NCBI GenBank assembly: GCA_027924585.1
Contig: BSBM01001445.1
Location: forward strand, 1,054,001-1,118,000
DNA length: 64,000 nt
Origin: Larix kaempferi
Taxonomy: Eukaryota; Streptophyta; Pinopsida; Pinales; Pinaceae
Reading direction: 5' to 3'
The translations under genes and the position numbers were made by a program. This document shows, piece after piece, positions 34,302-45,299 of this stretch; position 1 is the first letter of the stretch, and the number at the start of each line of letters is the position of its first letter. A model generated the notes under the pieces. That model had not been told where the DNA came from. It was given only the letters and a program-made list of their open reading frames with translations, and ran no database searches.

Positions 34302-35141
34302 ATGGTAATTGAGCCAATTCTAGTTTTTCTAGATTGGGAGAAGCCATTCCATGTCCATGTCGATGCTTCATGTATAGTATTGGGTGTTGTATTAGCACAA
34401 CCAGGAGAGGGAGGCATTGACCATCCCATTTCATTTTCGAGCAGGAAGCTCTCATATGCAGAGAAGAATTATACCACTAATGAGAGAGAAGGCCTTGCTA
34501 TGGTTTATGCACTGCAGAAGTTCAAGCACTACTTGCTTGGTGTGCACTTCTCTATGTTCACTGACCATTCATCTTTGAAATACCTGGTCAACAAGCCATT
34601 GTTAGGGGGGCAAATTTGCAGGTGGTTATTACTCTTTCAGGAGTATGACTTTGAAATAGTGGCTAAGCTTGGTAGATTTAACTTAGGATCTGATCATCTA
34701 TCAAGGATCAAGTCAGGAGAAGAACCTACGAACCTTGAATATAATATTCCTAGTGTGCAGTTGTTTTCTATTCGGATAGCTGATGACTACTATAAAGATA
34801 TCATAGAATTTTTTACTACTGGGTTGGAACCCATAGAGTTTACTACGCAACAGAAGAAGCAGCTGGTAGTAAGATCTGCAGACTTCACCATGATTTCCGG
34901 ACAGCTATACAAATTGGGGCTGAATGAAGTACTGCACAGGTGTGTGTCAGAGCACGATAAACCATTCATACTGACTAATGCACATTCAGGAGCAGCAGGA
35001 GGTCACTACGTAGGACGAGCCAGTGCGCAGAAGATATTGCAAGCAGGGCTATGGTGCCCCTTCTATTCACAAAGATGCAAAGGAACACTACCGGAGCTGC
35101 GATGTCCGTCAAAGGACAGGAAGGCCGTCGCAAAGAGATGA
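34302..35141 (+). pseudogene. RNase H and integrase N-terminal domain, open frame of 279 codons
   Basis: RNase H catalytic residues are visible: HVHVDASCIVLGVVLAQPG (Asp), YTTNEREGLAMVYALQKFKH (Glu), FTDHSSLKYLVN (Asp) and SDHLSR (Asp). The C-terminal third holds the integrase zinc-binding region: AHSGAAGGHYVG, GLWCPFYSQRCKG, RCPSKDRK. The frame is intact over 840 bases but isolated from its neighbours by stops and frameshifts. Confidence 0.8.
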
Positions 35142-36062
35142 AATTCCATTGAATCCATAGTTGACACTACAGGCATTTGAGAAATGGTCCATTGATTTTG
35201 TGGGACCTATAAACCCATCGGGAAAGAGAACTGGTGCGAGGTATATTATTACTGCAACTGATTACCTCACCAAATGGGCATAAACGAAGCCAGTGAAGGA
35301 CTGTAGCGTAGTTACTGACACGTAGTTCATTTTTGAGAACATCCTCACAAGGTTTGGATGCCTGAAGATTTTGATAAGTGACTAAGGCGCTCACTTTCTG
35401 AATAGAACCATTGAGGCATTGACAGAAGAATTCCACATTCATCATCAGCGAAGTACACCATATCTTCCGCAAGCAAATGGAACTATTGAAGCATTCAATA
35501 AGGCACTGGAAAATACGCTGACCAAAAATATGCAATGTCAATAGGGATGACTGGGACCTTCCCATTCCAGCTATTTTATGGGCATATAGAACTTCTTGCA
35601 AAAAGTTGACTAGCCACACACCTTTTAGGATGGCCTATGGATAGGAAGCAATAATGCCAATGGAGTACATTGTTCCCAGCTTAAGAATAGTTGCATTCAC
35701 ATGCATGGTAGATCGCGACACACTAGAAGAAAGGCTTCTACACTTGGTTGGTCTAGAGGAGGATCGCTTCATCGCAGGCTTTCACCAACAAGTGCAGAAA
35801 GAAAGAGAAAAAGCATGGCATGATTGCCATATAAAAAATAAGACCTTTCAGGTAGGTGATCTAGTCCTCCTGTATGAAAGCAAATTTATGAAGTTTCTTG
35901 GAAAGTTTAAGATACATTGGATTGGTCCATATACTATTGTACATGTTACTAATGGTGGCACAGTTTAGTTAGCCACGTTAGCAGGAGATAGCTTTCCCGA
36001 CCTAGTTAATGGAATCAGACTAAAACCCTATCAGGATAGTCCTGCTTCGCAAAACTCTTGAT
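35142..36062 (+). pseudogene. integrase core and C-terminus, broken
   Basis: EKWSIDFVGPINPSGKRTG (first Asp), [17 protein letters not shown] (second Asp), [20 protein letters not shown] (Glu), then the C-terminal ORF 35654-35968 with ERLLHLVGLEEDR, FQVGDLVLLYESKF and FKIHWIGPYTIVHVTNGGTV. Ends with NGIRLKPYQ before a stop at about 36060. No chromodomain follows. Several C-to-T type stops. Confidence 0.75.
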
Positions 36063-36713
36063 GATCAGTAAATGAGGAAATTTCTAAGTGCCAAGTACAG
36101 TTGAAATTGAGCACTAGAAATGGGGAAGAGTCTGTACACGAAGTGTGATGAAGAAAAAAGTATATAGCGTGCAGCACTTGTTAAGCAGTGAAGTTGCACC
36201 ATAAAAAACAAAAAAAGTAGAAAAATAAAAAAGGAACCGCACAGTTACGAAGACCATAATGAAACTACGAAGATCAAGTTGAATGAGAAAAGAGGCTAAG
36301 TTCAGAAGCAAGAAATCAGGCACCGCGAAGTAACTGCGCCGGAGTAGTGATGACACACCACCCAGTTCGACACATCACTCCATAAAAGTAACCGTTAGAA
36401 TGTCTTTCGCAAATATAGCCATTATGCAGTACTCTGCCAGCGACCGCCTGAGCATTTAACAAAAAAATAGTCGTTATGAACGAGTTAATGAGGAAAGGAC
36501 CGAAATCATCGTCGGATTTGTCCAAAGGATACCGCATTTAATGCTTACCTAGCAGTTGAGGGGCGCGAAGGAGGCTAGCTATGCCTATAAATACCGATGT
36601 ATTTGGACTCGAAGGCATTGACAAAACCCTTGAATTTTATGTGAGCGATACTTTGCGATTGTCTACAGCAAGTTATCACAGATTCCGTTGCTTTGCCCAG
36701 ATCCATCTAGTGA
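36063..36713 (+). other. gap between integrase and the extra ORF
   Basis: No coding similarity seen. About 36300-36540 is relatively GC-rich, and a TATAAATA-like site lies at 36586-36593, about 120 bases before the extra ORF start. This could be an internal promoter for a separate transcript; unproven. Confidence 0.3.
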
Positions 36714-39542
36714 ATGTCTGAGAGGTCCTCTATTGAGGAAGAGTTCACAGTCCAGGAGACTGTGAAGGTATTCAAGTACGGAGGAATCAAAGGGTTGATG
36801 AGAACCCCCCTCAAGAAAGTTGTAATAGAACAAGTTCAGGCTTCCATAAGATAACCAAGACATGTTCCAATAATGCAAGACAAAGGAAAAGCACCAGCGA
36901 CGCCGAAAGTGAAGAAACCAAATATGATTTCCACAATACCACAAGCTCTGTTGGCCGACAAGGAGGTGCCATTGAAGCTAACCCCTGATTATATCTCGCC
37001 GTGTGCGTAGGATGGACCAACCATTAAGCTGATGAAGAATGCCAAGTACGACATCCTACTCTCACCTATATCGAAGCATGTCGAGGTGGACACAAATCTG
37101 TTGGGAAAGATCCAAGACTGTAAGTGGGAAGACCATGATCTGCTTCAGATGCAGAAGGAACCCAACTAACCTAAGTTTCCACAGTTCCATCTCGACTAGT
37201 ACATGTGCTGGAAGAAAGACGTGAAAGGAAACCTTACCTTAGTTGCAGAAAGTTGGTTGTCTGGAGTAGTCGGCTCAAGACTGGTCAACCCGTTGAGACT
37301 CCCGCACTTCGACCGAACACCAAAGCTAAATGTGGTGGTGTGAAATCTTATGTTGCGCACCCACGAGGGATATTTATGGCTTGATCGCAATATTGACCTG
37401 AAAATTGACTTAATCCACCAGATCACTGGATTGAGCAAAAGAGGTGACGATCCGAAGCAGTTCTTTCAAGGGAAAAGCAGATATAAAGAAGTTGACACAA
37501 AGATCAAGAAAATAGAAACCATCATCAAAGGCAAGAGAGGCTTTCAGATGGAGGACATAGATGATACGACCATGCAGTTTTTCACGCAACTATTAGCCGA
37601 CAAAATCTTGAGAAAGGCAAGACCATTGGAGGTACCTGTGGGCACAGTACTACTTGGTGCAGCAGTTGCGGAGGGTGGATGATTCAACTGGTGTCAATAC
37701 CTGTTGAATGAGTTCCTAGAGGAGTTGAATGATACACAGGTACACGAAGGTAATTTCCATTTTACATGGTTAATAGTGTTGATCGCATTCGTAGGATGGA
37801 AGGACCCAAAGGATTGCGTTGGCATAATAACCGATAGTGGCAATTGTAGAGGAGCCTGTTATGCAAACCTTTAGGCGAACTTGAATTCACAGAGACACCA
37901 CGCGACATCTGAAGTATTCTACACGTATTATGAGCAGCTGCGCGAAACCATTATCGCCACGTCGCGGATAATAAAAGAGGTAACGACTAAGTACATTCGC
38001 ACTATCAATTTTTATGCTGACATGCATTCTATTCATATTTCAGCAAAGGAACAGACAAAGAACCTTGAATGGTTTGTATGAAGATACCATATGACTCAAG
38101 AGGACATTGAAAACATCATGAAGGAATGGCCTGTTGAATTTCGAGTCGAAATTGTGCATATCCAAAGTGACTCCAGTGAGGACAATCCCATTCCTATGCC
38201 CATCATTGAAGAGCCATGGATAGGAAAAAGGAAGGAAGCTAAGAGTCCTATACAGCCAAAGGTATTGAGGAAGAAGCAGAGAGCAAATAAAGGACAACAC
38301 GAAACCACACTCCATGATGACGATTTTGACATGATCGCATCGAAGGTCACAGAATAGATGGAAGACCTTATGACTAAAAAAGAGAAAAAGGACAAGGTAA
38401 TTCAAGAAGCTTTTCAAAAGAAAATTACCACGCTTCAAGGAATTATAGACAAGATTGAAGAAGTACACGGATGCTTACCCTTGCCGCAGGACTCAGAGTT
38501 TGAAGGAAATTCAGGAGGCACTTCGCAGCTGAAAACAACATCTTTAACCTTGTCCTTGCCTGCGAAGTCCCACATTGTCAAGATTGATCCCTTAAGTGTA
38601 AGGCTACCAATGCGAGAACAATTAATCTTGGGTACAAAGGACCTAGAGCATGTCGACCTTGACATTGCGAAGATACCACTACCCGGTCTACACAATCTGC
38701 ATCTGTAGGTTGTTGAGGAGATTCATGAGTGAAGTGTTAACGTTCTGAACCAACATGCTGATCTACAGGTAAAATATAAGAAATTGGAGGAATCTAGCTC
38801 GCAGAGATCTATGGAACTACAAGATGAGCATGATTGACGGAAGCGACTAGAGTCTAAAATCACTGCAGTAGCCGAGGAGATATCGGAGTGCGACATATAG
38901 CAAGACCCGGCGGACACTGTCGTTAAGATCGGCGAGGTGGTTAGCGACCTTAGAGCCGAAATGAGAGATATGGAGATCACCCACGAAGCTAATATTGCTA
39001 CCTATGGAGCGTAGAGTCCACCAAAGACTCCACCAGATCAGCAACAGTTAAGAGAAAAAGAAGTAAAGGCCACAGCGGAAAGTATAGCCGTTGAGGTGGC
39101 TAATTGCCAAAATCTGTTAGATGAGGTGACAAAAACGTTCACTGCACTTGAAGAAGACCCAGAGTTGTTGGAAGTCAAGAATGTTGTGAAGCATAAGCAA
39201 GCAGCATTAGAACTGTTGGACATAGAAGTTAATGCGTTGCAACCAAGAGAAAGAGATATAAAAGTTGGAAACAAGTCGTAGCCCCTACAATAGGAAGCCC
39301 ACGAACTCACACAGCAAATTGAAGAAAAGTTAAAGGAGCTTCGCAAAGGTCAGGAACAGGTGGAACAACAAGCTCATGATGATATAACACCTGATATGTT
39401 GGAAACCGTTATACAAGTGGAACAAGACACTAAGGAAGCAGTTGAAAAGTTGGTTGAAACATACCAAGAGTTCGCTGCGAAGTTGGCTCCGCAGGAGGGA
39501 GAACCACAAGTAGAAAGTGGCTCGGGGATGAGCCACATGTAA
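36714..39542 (+). pseudogene. extra ORF in env position, 943-codon frame with about 16 stops and no frameshift
   Basis: One frame runs from ATG 36714 to TAA at 39540-39542. In-frame stops (for example at 37679, 38079, 38355, 38706, 39279) are nearly all explainable as C-to-T or G-to-A changes at Gln, Arg or Trp codons. The N-terminal half has a globular domain (WKKDVKGNLTLVAESWLSG, LLADKILRKARPLEVPVGTV, FNWCQYLLNEFLEEL, FTWLIVLIAFVGWKDP) resembling the NW-centred domains of uncharacterised plant retroelement ORFs. The second half is charged and coiled-coil-like (KIEEVHG, YKKLEESSSQRSMELQDEH, QQIEEKLKELRKGQEQVEQQ). No clear signal peptide, so a classical envelope protein is not supported. Function unknown. 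Confidence 0.7.
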
Positions 39543-39543
39543 G

Positions 39544-41131
39544 TGTTAGGGGCCTATTGGAAATGGCCGAAGTGGGGCAATTTTTAGCACATCATATTTT
39601 GGAACTGTGGAGCTAAGTGCAGTTCAGTTGAAGGTTTTTTTGGACAAGTTAGTTTTGGGATGCTGCGAAGTGGAGTGCAGTGCAGCGTCGAAAGAGCTAC
39701 GAAGTACAGTGCTGCGAGGAGACAACACTACGATGAGCCTGATCTATGGAGATCCAGCAATGCAGAAGATTGGACAAAATTCGACACATATTCTGGTTAG
39801 ACCATCGGTGGTCTATTTTTGGTAAATATGCTCCATGATTTCCAGGCGGCGGGTAAGGAGAAAAGCGGAGGAAAGCGACCGGTCACACATGCAAGGAACC
39901 ACTACATGAACTGGTCGCATAAGGTCGTTAGAGTAAGAACAACTCGGTGAAAATGACCTATTGGCATGCGCGTGACAGGGAGGCTGATAGCGATGTGAGC
40001 ATGCACTGAGGGTGGCCACGATGGAAGATTCGCTACTAGAAACCAGCAAGTCCGGTTAGCTGAAAACCGCGACAGTTTTGTAAACCTTAGGGTTTTTTTC
40101 CTGCATATTGTAAGACATGACCTATAAATAAGGAATATTTTGTAATGGAAAGGGTTGTTATTATTTTGGTTAATCTCTCGAGTTGGGTTTGTATCTCATT
40201 GTATAATCTTGAGCAAGACCTGTTTGATTGCCATTGCAAAGGCTCTGCAAGCTGTGCGCAGAGGCCTATTGAGAGAGAAGAGAGTCTGCAATTGAGTGCG
40301 CAGACTGGAACTATTGTACCCTTCCCAAAGAGTAATACAAGAAAAATTAATGTGGACATAGCTCCCATTCTGGGGGTGAACCATGTTAAATCTTGTGCAG
40401 TGATATTTTTTATGTGTTTGCACTTGTCTGTATGCTTACAATGAATGCTTGAATTCTCATTTATCAGTTGATATGTTCATGCTTTTATATGTATTCGACA
40501 TGAGAATGAAATGGGAATAATATGTTAAGTATCACATGTAGGGATGAATGTTGAATGCGCAGTAGTTCCGAGTTAATGAATGCATAAGTAATTTAGATAA
40601 GCACTTAAGTTGGATAGTTCACGTTGTGAGACTCCCTTGAAGCACAACACCAGATGTGTGCAGAGCCGTGTATTTAGTCCTGTTGCATAAGTCATAAGAC
40701 TAAATAATATAAGGCAATAGATGAATGAATAAAGCACTAAGTAAAACCATCAATAGAGGTTAAGTCTGAAGAGGAAGAGTACAAGTCTATTATGTTGTCC
40801 TATCGATTTAATCCTACCTGAACCGTGCAATCCCTGGATGCGCTGGTTGTGCAAGCATCTTAGCTTGTAGAAGTGTTGAATGCGATGAAAGCTATCATTG
40901 TGCAGTCTTCGGTCCACAGCGGGATGCGCCCTAGTTCTTCTTGAGAAACTCATCACATAGTTGTGGAAACCTGATTCTGCAGCTCCCCCATAGCTCCACC
41001 TCGGGTGAGACCTCAGTATGTTCGCAGGCTGTTGCCGAAAGGGCCTGTGAAAAGGGGTTTTGTTGGTTCCTTGAACCGCAAAGAACCTGGGTCTTTATCG
41101 AAAACCTCAAGAACAGTTATATAAGCCAACA
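39544..41131 (+). repeat. 3' LTR of the 13.5 kb element
   Basis: 1588 bp, TGTTAGGGG to AAGCCAACA. Direct copy of 27675-29281 with many transitions; TATAAATAAGG at about 40124. Confidence 0.9.
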
Positions 41132-41136
41132 CTCCT
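41132..41136. repeat. target-site duplication CTCCT (right)
   Basis: Matches 27670-27674. Confidence 0.9.
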
Positions 41137-41315
41137 ACTATTGCTAGTATGGTTTCCTCTAGGTTCATTTCCACTTTATCTTCTTTACCAATATGTTAAC
41201 CACCTATTGTTCCCACTTCCTTATCCAGCTATAATGTTTGAGTTTTTATTATGTCCATGGATGTTGGCCAATAAATAAAGCTAGCATTATATCTGTAATA
41301 CATCTTAATAGATTC

Positions 41316-41320
41316 AATTT
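41316..41320. repeat. target-site duplication AATTT (left)
   Basis: AATTT here and at 48526-48530. Confidence 0.9.
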
Positions 41321-41870
41321 TGTTAAAATTCAATATGCTAAGACAGAAAATAGCAGCATTACATTCCATTTCACAATAATAGCATATACAGGATCACTGA
41401 AGAAACAACAAGCATAGCATAAACACAAGAGATAGAGATTTATCCTGGGAAACCCTCATGGGGTAGAAAACCCAGCAAAGCTTCCTCAATATAGATGACC
41501 AACAATATACAAAGATGCAAACCCTGAGCATAAGCTCCTTCTCCTCCATAGCAGACCTCTCCTCCACAAATGCGCCTTTCTCAAGTGAGTGAGTGTGTAT
41601 AATGAGGAACACACCTCCTCTATTTATACACTACTCTGATATGTATTTTACACAAGTACACGTAGGCTCGTATTTAACCAATAGGTTAAATACCCCACTA
41701 CAACTAACTGGGCCGACCCCTACTAGGGAAGTCTAATAACCTGAGTTACCACATTCCGACGGAGGAATAAACATCTCCGGATATACAATAAGATCTTCAC
41801 GGAGGAATGAAACATCTCCGGAATAATAAAGTACAAATATAATATTCTTTGAAGTTACAATATCTCAACA
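41321..41870 (-). repeat. 3' LTR of element B
   Basis: Plus strand TGTTAAAATTC to ATCTCAACA. TATA box on the minus strand at 41628-41621. U3 has one copy of the GGGCCGACCCC/GTCTAATAACC motif that is triplicated in element A. Confidence 0.95.
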
Positions 41871-41881
41871 CTCCCCCTTAA
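41871..41881 (-). promoter_or_regulatory. polypurine tract of element B
   Basis: Minus strand TTAAGGGGGAG next to the LTR start TGTTGAGATATTG. Confidence 0.7.
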
Positions 41882-42015
41882 CGAGAAGGATATTATAACA
41901 ACATCTGCACGAGCAAGGAGTCATCAACATCATACATGATACATCTATAAATCATTGGAAGCTTTCTTCAATTTGTCTTCATCAGTAACTCAAATAGTTA
42001 CTGGTACATCAATGT

Positions 42016-42415
42016 CAACATCAATATCAGCATTACGATCATCAGCATCGTAATCACACGATCAGCAGCATCATCATCACACTATCAACAGCAGCACGAT
42101 CAGCATCATCATCATACGATCATCAGCATCGTCATCACACGATCATCAGCATCGTCATCACACGATCATCAGCATCGTCATCACACGATCATCAGCATCG
42201 TCATCATACGATCATCAGTATCATCATCAGCATCGTCATCACACGATCATCAGCATCGTCATCAGCATCGTCATCATACGATCATCAGCATCATCACCAC
42301 ACGATCATCAGCATCGTCATCATACGATCATCAGCATCGTCATCATACGATCATCAGCATCGTCATCACACGATCATCGGCATCGTCATCACACGATCAT
42401 CGGCATCGTCAAGGA
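42016..42415 (-). repeat. tandem array 1 of element B, 21-bp unit
   Basis: About 15 or more copies of CACGATCATCAGCATCGTCAT with small variants. The unit is a multiple of three, but no start or context for translation is evident. Confidence 0.9.
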
Positions 42416-42431
42416 ATGATGTAAACCAGTC

Positions 42432-43046
42432 ATGTACCTTTTGAACCGAAGTCCAGGGATGATCCAGTCCTATCATTATCGAAGACATATGTCTACGGCT
42501 CTTCTTTCGGACTTAAGTCCAGGAATGATCCCAATCCCTTCATTATCGGAGACATACGTCTACGGCTCTTCTTTCGGACTGAAGTCCAGGAATGATCCCA
42601 ATCCCTTCATTATCGGAGACATACGTCTACGGCTCTTCTTTCGGACCGAAGTCCAGGAATGATCCCAATCCCTTCATTATCGGAGACATACGTCTACGGC
42701 TCTTCTTTCGGACCGAAGTCCAGGAATGATCCCAATCCCTTCATTATCGGAGACATACGTCTACGGCTCTTCTTTCGGACTGAAGTCCAGGAATGATCCC
42801 AATCCCTTCATTATCAGAGACATACGTCTACGGCTCTTCTTTCGGACCAAAGTCCAGGAATGATCCCAATCCCTTCATTATCGGAGACATACGTCTACGG
42901 CTCTTCTTTCGGACCGAAGTCCAGGAATGATCCCAATCCCTTCATTATCGGAGACATACGTCTACGGCTCTTCTTTCGGACCAAAGTCCAGGAATGATCC
43001 CAATCCCTTCATTATCGGAGACATACGTCTACGGCTCTTCTTTCAG
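42432..43046 (-). repeat. tandem array 2 of element B, 67-bp unit
   Basis: About nine near-identical copies marked by GTCTACGGCTCTTCTTTCGG and AAGTCCAGGAATGATCCC. Low divergence points to recent amplification. Confidence 0.95.
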
Positions 43047-43686
43047 ACTGAAAGTCCAGGGATGATCCCAATCCCCTCAACTGTCCACTAAGGACTTCAT
43101 TCTCGGAGACCTTACGTCTACGGCTCTCTTTAGGACTGAAAGTCCAGGGATGATCCCAATCCCCTCAACTGTCCACTAAGGACTTCATTCTCGGAGACCT
43201 TACGTCTACGGCTCTCTTTAGGACTGAAAGTCCAGGGATGATCCCAATCCCCTCAACTGTCCACTAAGGACTTCATTCTCGGATACCTTACGTCTACGGC
43301 TCTCTTTAGGACTGAAAGTCCAGGGATGATCCCAATCCCCTCAACTGTCCACTAAGGACTTCATTCTCGGAGACCTCACGTCTATGGCTCTCTTTAGGAC
43401 TGAAAGTCCAGGGATGATCCAATCCCCTCAAGTCCACCAAGGACTTCATTCTCGGAGACCTCACGTCTACGGCTCTCTTTAGGACTGAAAGTCCAGGGAT
43501 GATCCAATCCCCTCAACTGTCCACTAAGGACTTCATTCTCGGAGACCTCACGTCTACGGCTCTCTTTAGGACTGAAAGTCCAGGGATGATCCAATCCCCT
43601 CAAGTCCGCCAAGGACTTCATTCTCGGAGACTTCACGTCTACGGCTCTCTTTAGGACTGAAAGTCCAGGGATGATCCAATCCCTTT
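43047..43686 (-). repeat. tandem array 3 of element B, about 88-bp unit related to array 2
   Basis: Seven to eight copies with GACTGAAAGTCCAGGGATGA, CAACTGTCCACTAAGGACTT and GTCTACGGCTCTCTTTAGG. It shares the CTACGGCTCT and GTCCAGG-ATGATCC parts of array 2 but carries an extra roughly 20-bp block. Confidence 0.95.
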
Positions 43687-43715
43687 CTGTATTCTCATCT
43701 ATACAAGAGAAGTTA

Positions 43716-43890
43716 TCACATTAGCATGTATTCTCACCAATACATCAAAACATGTATACATCACACCAAAACATGTATACATCACAACTAGCATGTATTC
43801 TTACTAATACATCAAAACATGTATACATCACACCAAAACATGTATACATCTAGCATGTATTCTCACCAATACATCTATCATCAAAAGCAT
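43716..43890 (-). repeat. tandem array 4 of element B
   Basis: Repeats of GCATGTATTCTCACCAATACATC and AAAACATGTATACATCACACC, about three rounds. Confidence 0.75.
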
Positions 43891-44029
43891 GTATAAGTAA
43901 AGCTAAGTATTCTAAGTATAAGAGTCCTAAATCTAAATATTTCTAAGTAACTGGGTGTAGAGAACAGGTTACCTCATCAACGACCTTGTTGTTTGATGAG
44001 ACAATCTCATCAGTAGTGACTATACTACT

Positions 44030-45130
44030 CCCCCTTTCGAGGAGGGTCCTTTTGAACTACACCAAGCTTGTCTCGGAAGTATTCAAACTTCACTCGAGAC
44101 AGAGGTTTGGTTGGTAACTTCTTCACTTGACGTAGAGGCTTGGTTAGTACAACGGTAACCTGTTACAAATTCAAACTTTTAGAGTTCCTTTCTGTGTCAT
44201 ATCTTGTTAGTTCCCTATGTTCTTTGACTTATCATGGAACACTAGATTCTATGTCATCTTGATACAACTCTAAATATCACATAGGATCTCAGTTGGTTCT
44301 ATCTCTAAGTCAAACAATCCTAAAGCCAAACTTCTTCACAACTAGCAGAGCAAGTAGCCATATATTCTGCTTGTGCTGAGAGCCACACTAGACTGCTTCC
44401 AGCTAAACCACGAGATCATGGCTAATCCCAGACAATAACATCCTCTTGATGTGTTCTTCTTGTCTGATACACTTCCTGCCCAAACAGAATCTGAATAGCC
44501 ATCTGAAGTCATGATCTTCAAGATAGCATAGATCAAATTCTATCGTGTCCTTTATGTGCCTCATCACATACTTTGCAACTATCAGGTAAACACATCTAGT
44601 TTCCACTAGATACTAACTCAAGGTTTTCATAACAAAGCATATATCTAACCTAGTATATGTTAGATATATCAAAGACCAAATAAATTGACTGTACAGAGTT
44701 ATATTCACTAACTCTGATGAGTTATCCCCTAACAGCTTCAAGTTGGAATCCATAAGAGTGGCCATTCCAACACCTCAAGTCATATTTCTCATCATACTTT
44801 CCCTGGTTGAGAAATATTCCTTCTGAGCCTTGCCATACTTCCAGACCTAGGAAGTAAAGCATCAATTTGAGATCTTTCATTTTTCATTTATGCATTGAAT
44901 GATCTTCTGCATATCTATCTGTGCCATCTCTCGTTAGATGGGTCTACTGATATGAGCCTCAATATCATTCAAACTCTGCGGTGAGTTCCTTCTTGCATCC
45001 ATGTCATATGTGTATCATATTCAACCTTGTAGCAAAGGTTGAGATCCACATCACCCATGGTGATCATTAAGCTTATCAAATTATTATCGATCCTAGGTAC
45101 CTATACAGAACCTGATTCATACTTCTTCTT
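44030..45130 (-). pseudogene. Ty1/copia RT/RNase H remnant, element B
   Basis: The minus strand shows SVSDKKNTSRGCYCLGLAMI, ISWFSWKQSSVALST (about 44500-44350), and the copia end KPLSRVKFEYFRDKLGVVQK (about 44095-44040). More decayed than the same region in element A, with stops and frameshifts throughout. RT itself is barely readable. Confidence 0.75.
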
Positions 45131-45299
45131 TAATTACACCATACTTGGAGAAAACATCTTGTCGTGATTCTCTTCCCCTTTCTAAGAGAATCTTCTAGCC
45201 ATGAGCCTTCTATATTTTGTTTGATTTGTAAATCTTCTTGTTTGAACATCCACCACTTGTACGATGTCCATCATTCTTCATGACCTTTCCTACAAATCA

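Larger units (their letters stand above)
27675..41131 (+). mobile_element. complete 13.5 kb Ty3/gypsy retrotransposon with extra 3' ORF
   Basis: LTRs at 27675-29281 and 39544-41131 are flanked by the duplication CTCCT. Order: 5' LTR, PBS, gag with five CCHC knuckles, protease region, a second gag-like domain, RT, RNase H, integrase, a 0.65 kb gap, a long extra ORF, 3' LTR. No chromodomain is seen, and the extra 3' ORF and Asp-like PBS suggest the Athila/Tat side of gypsy. LTRs differ at roughly one site in ten by eye, mostly C/T and G/A. Coding parts carry many stops, so this copy is dead. The 4.3 kb element at 12982-17272 shares its gag. Confidence 0.9.

Noticed and set aside
35167-35619. 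Minus-strand ORF of 150 codons
   Set aside because: Antisense of the integrase core; the plus strand carries the D, D and E motifs.
38040-38468. Minus-strand ORF of 142 codons
   Set aside because: Antisense of the extra ORF 36714-39542, Phe/Ser-rich composition as expected from the complement of Glu/Lys codons.
42016-43686. Regular direct repeats that could be taken for a CRISPR array
   Set aside because: Units are contiguous tandem repeats without unique spacers, inside a plant LTR element.
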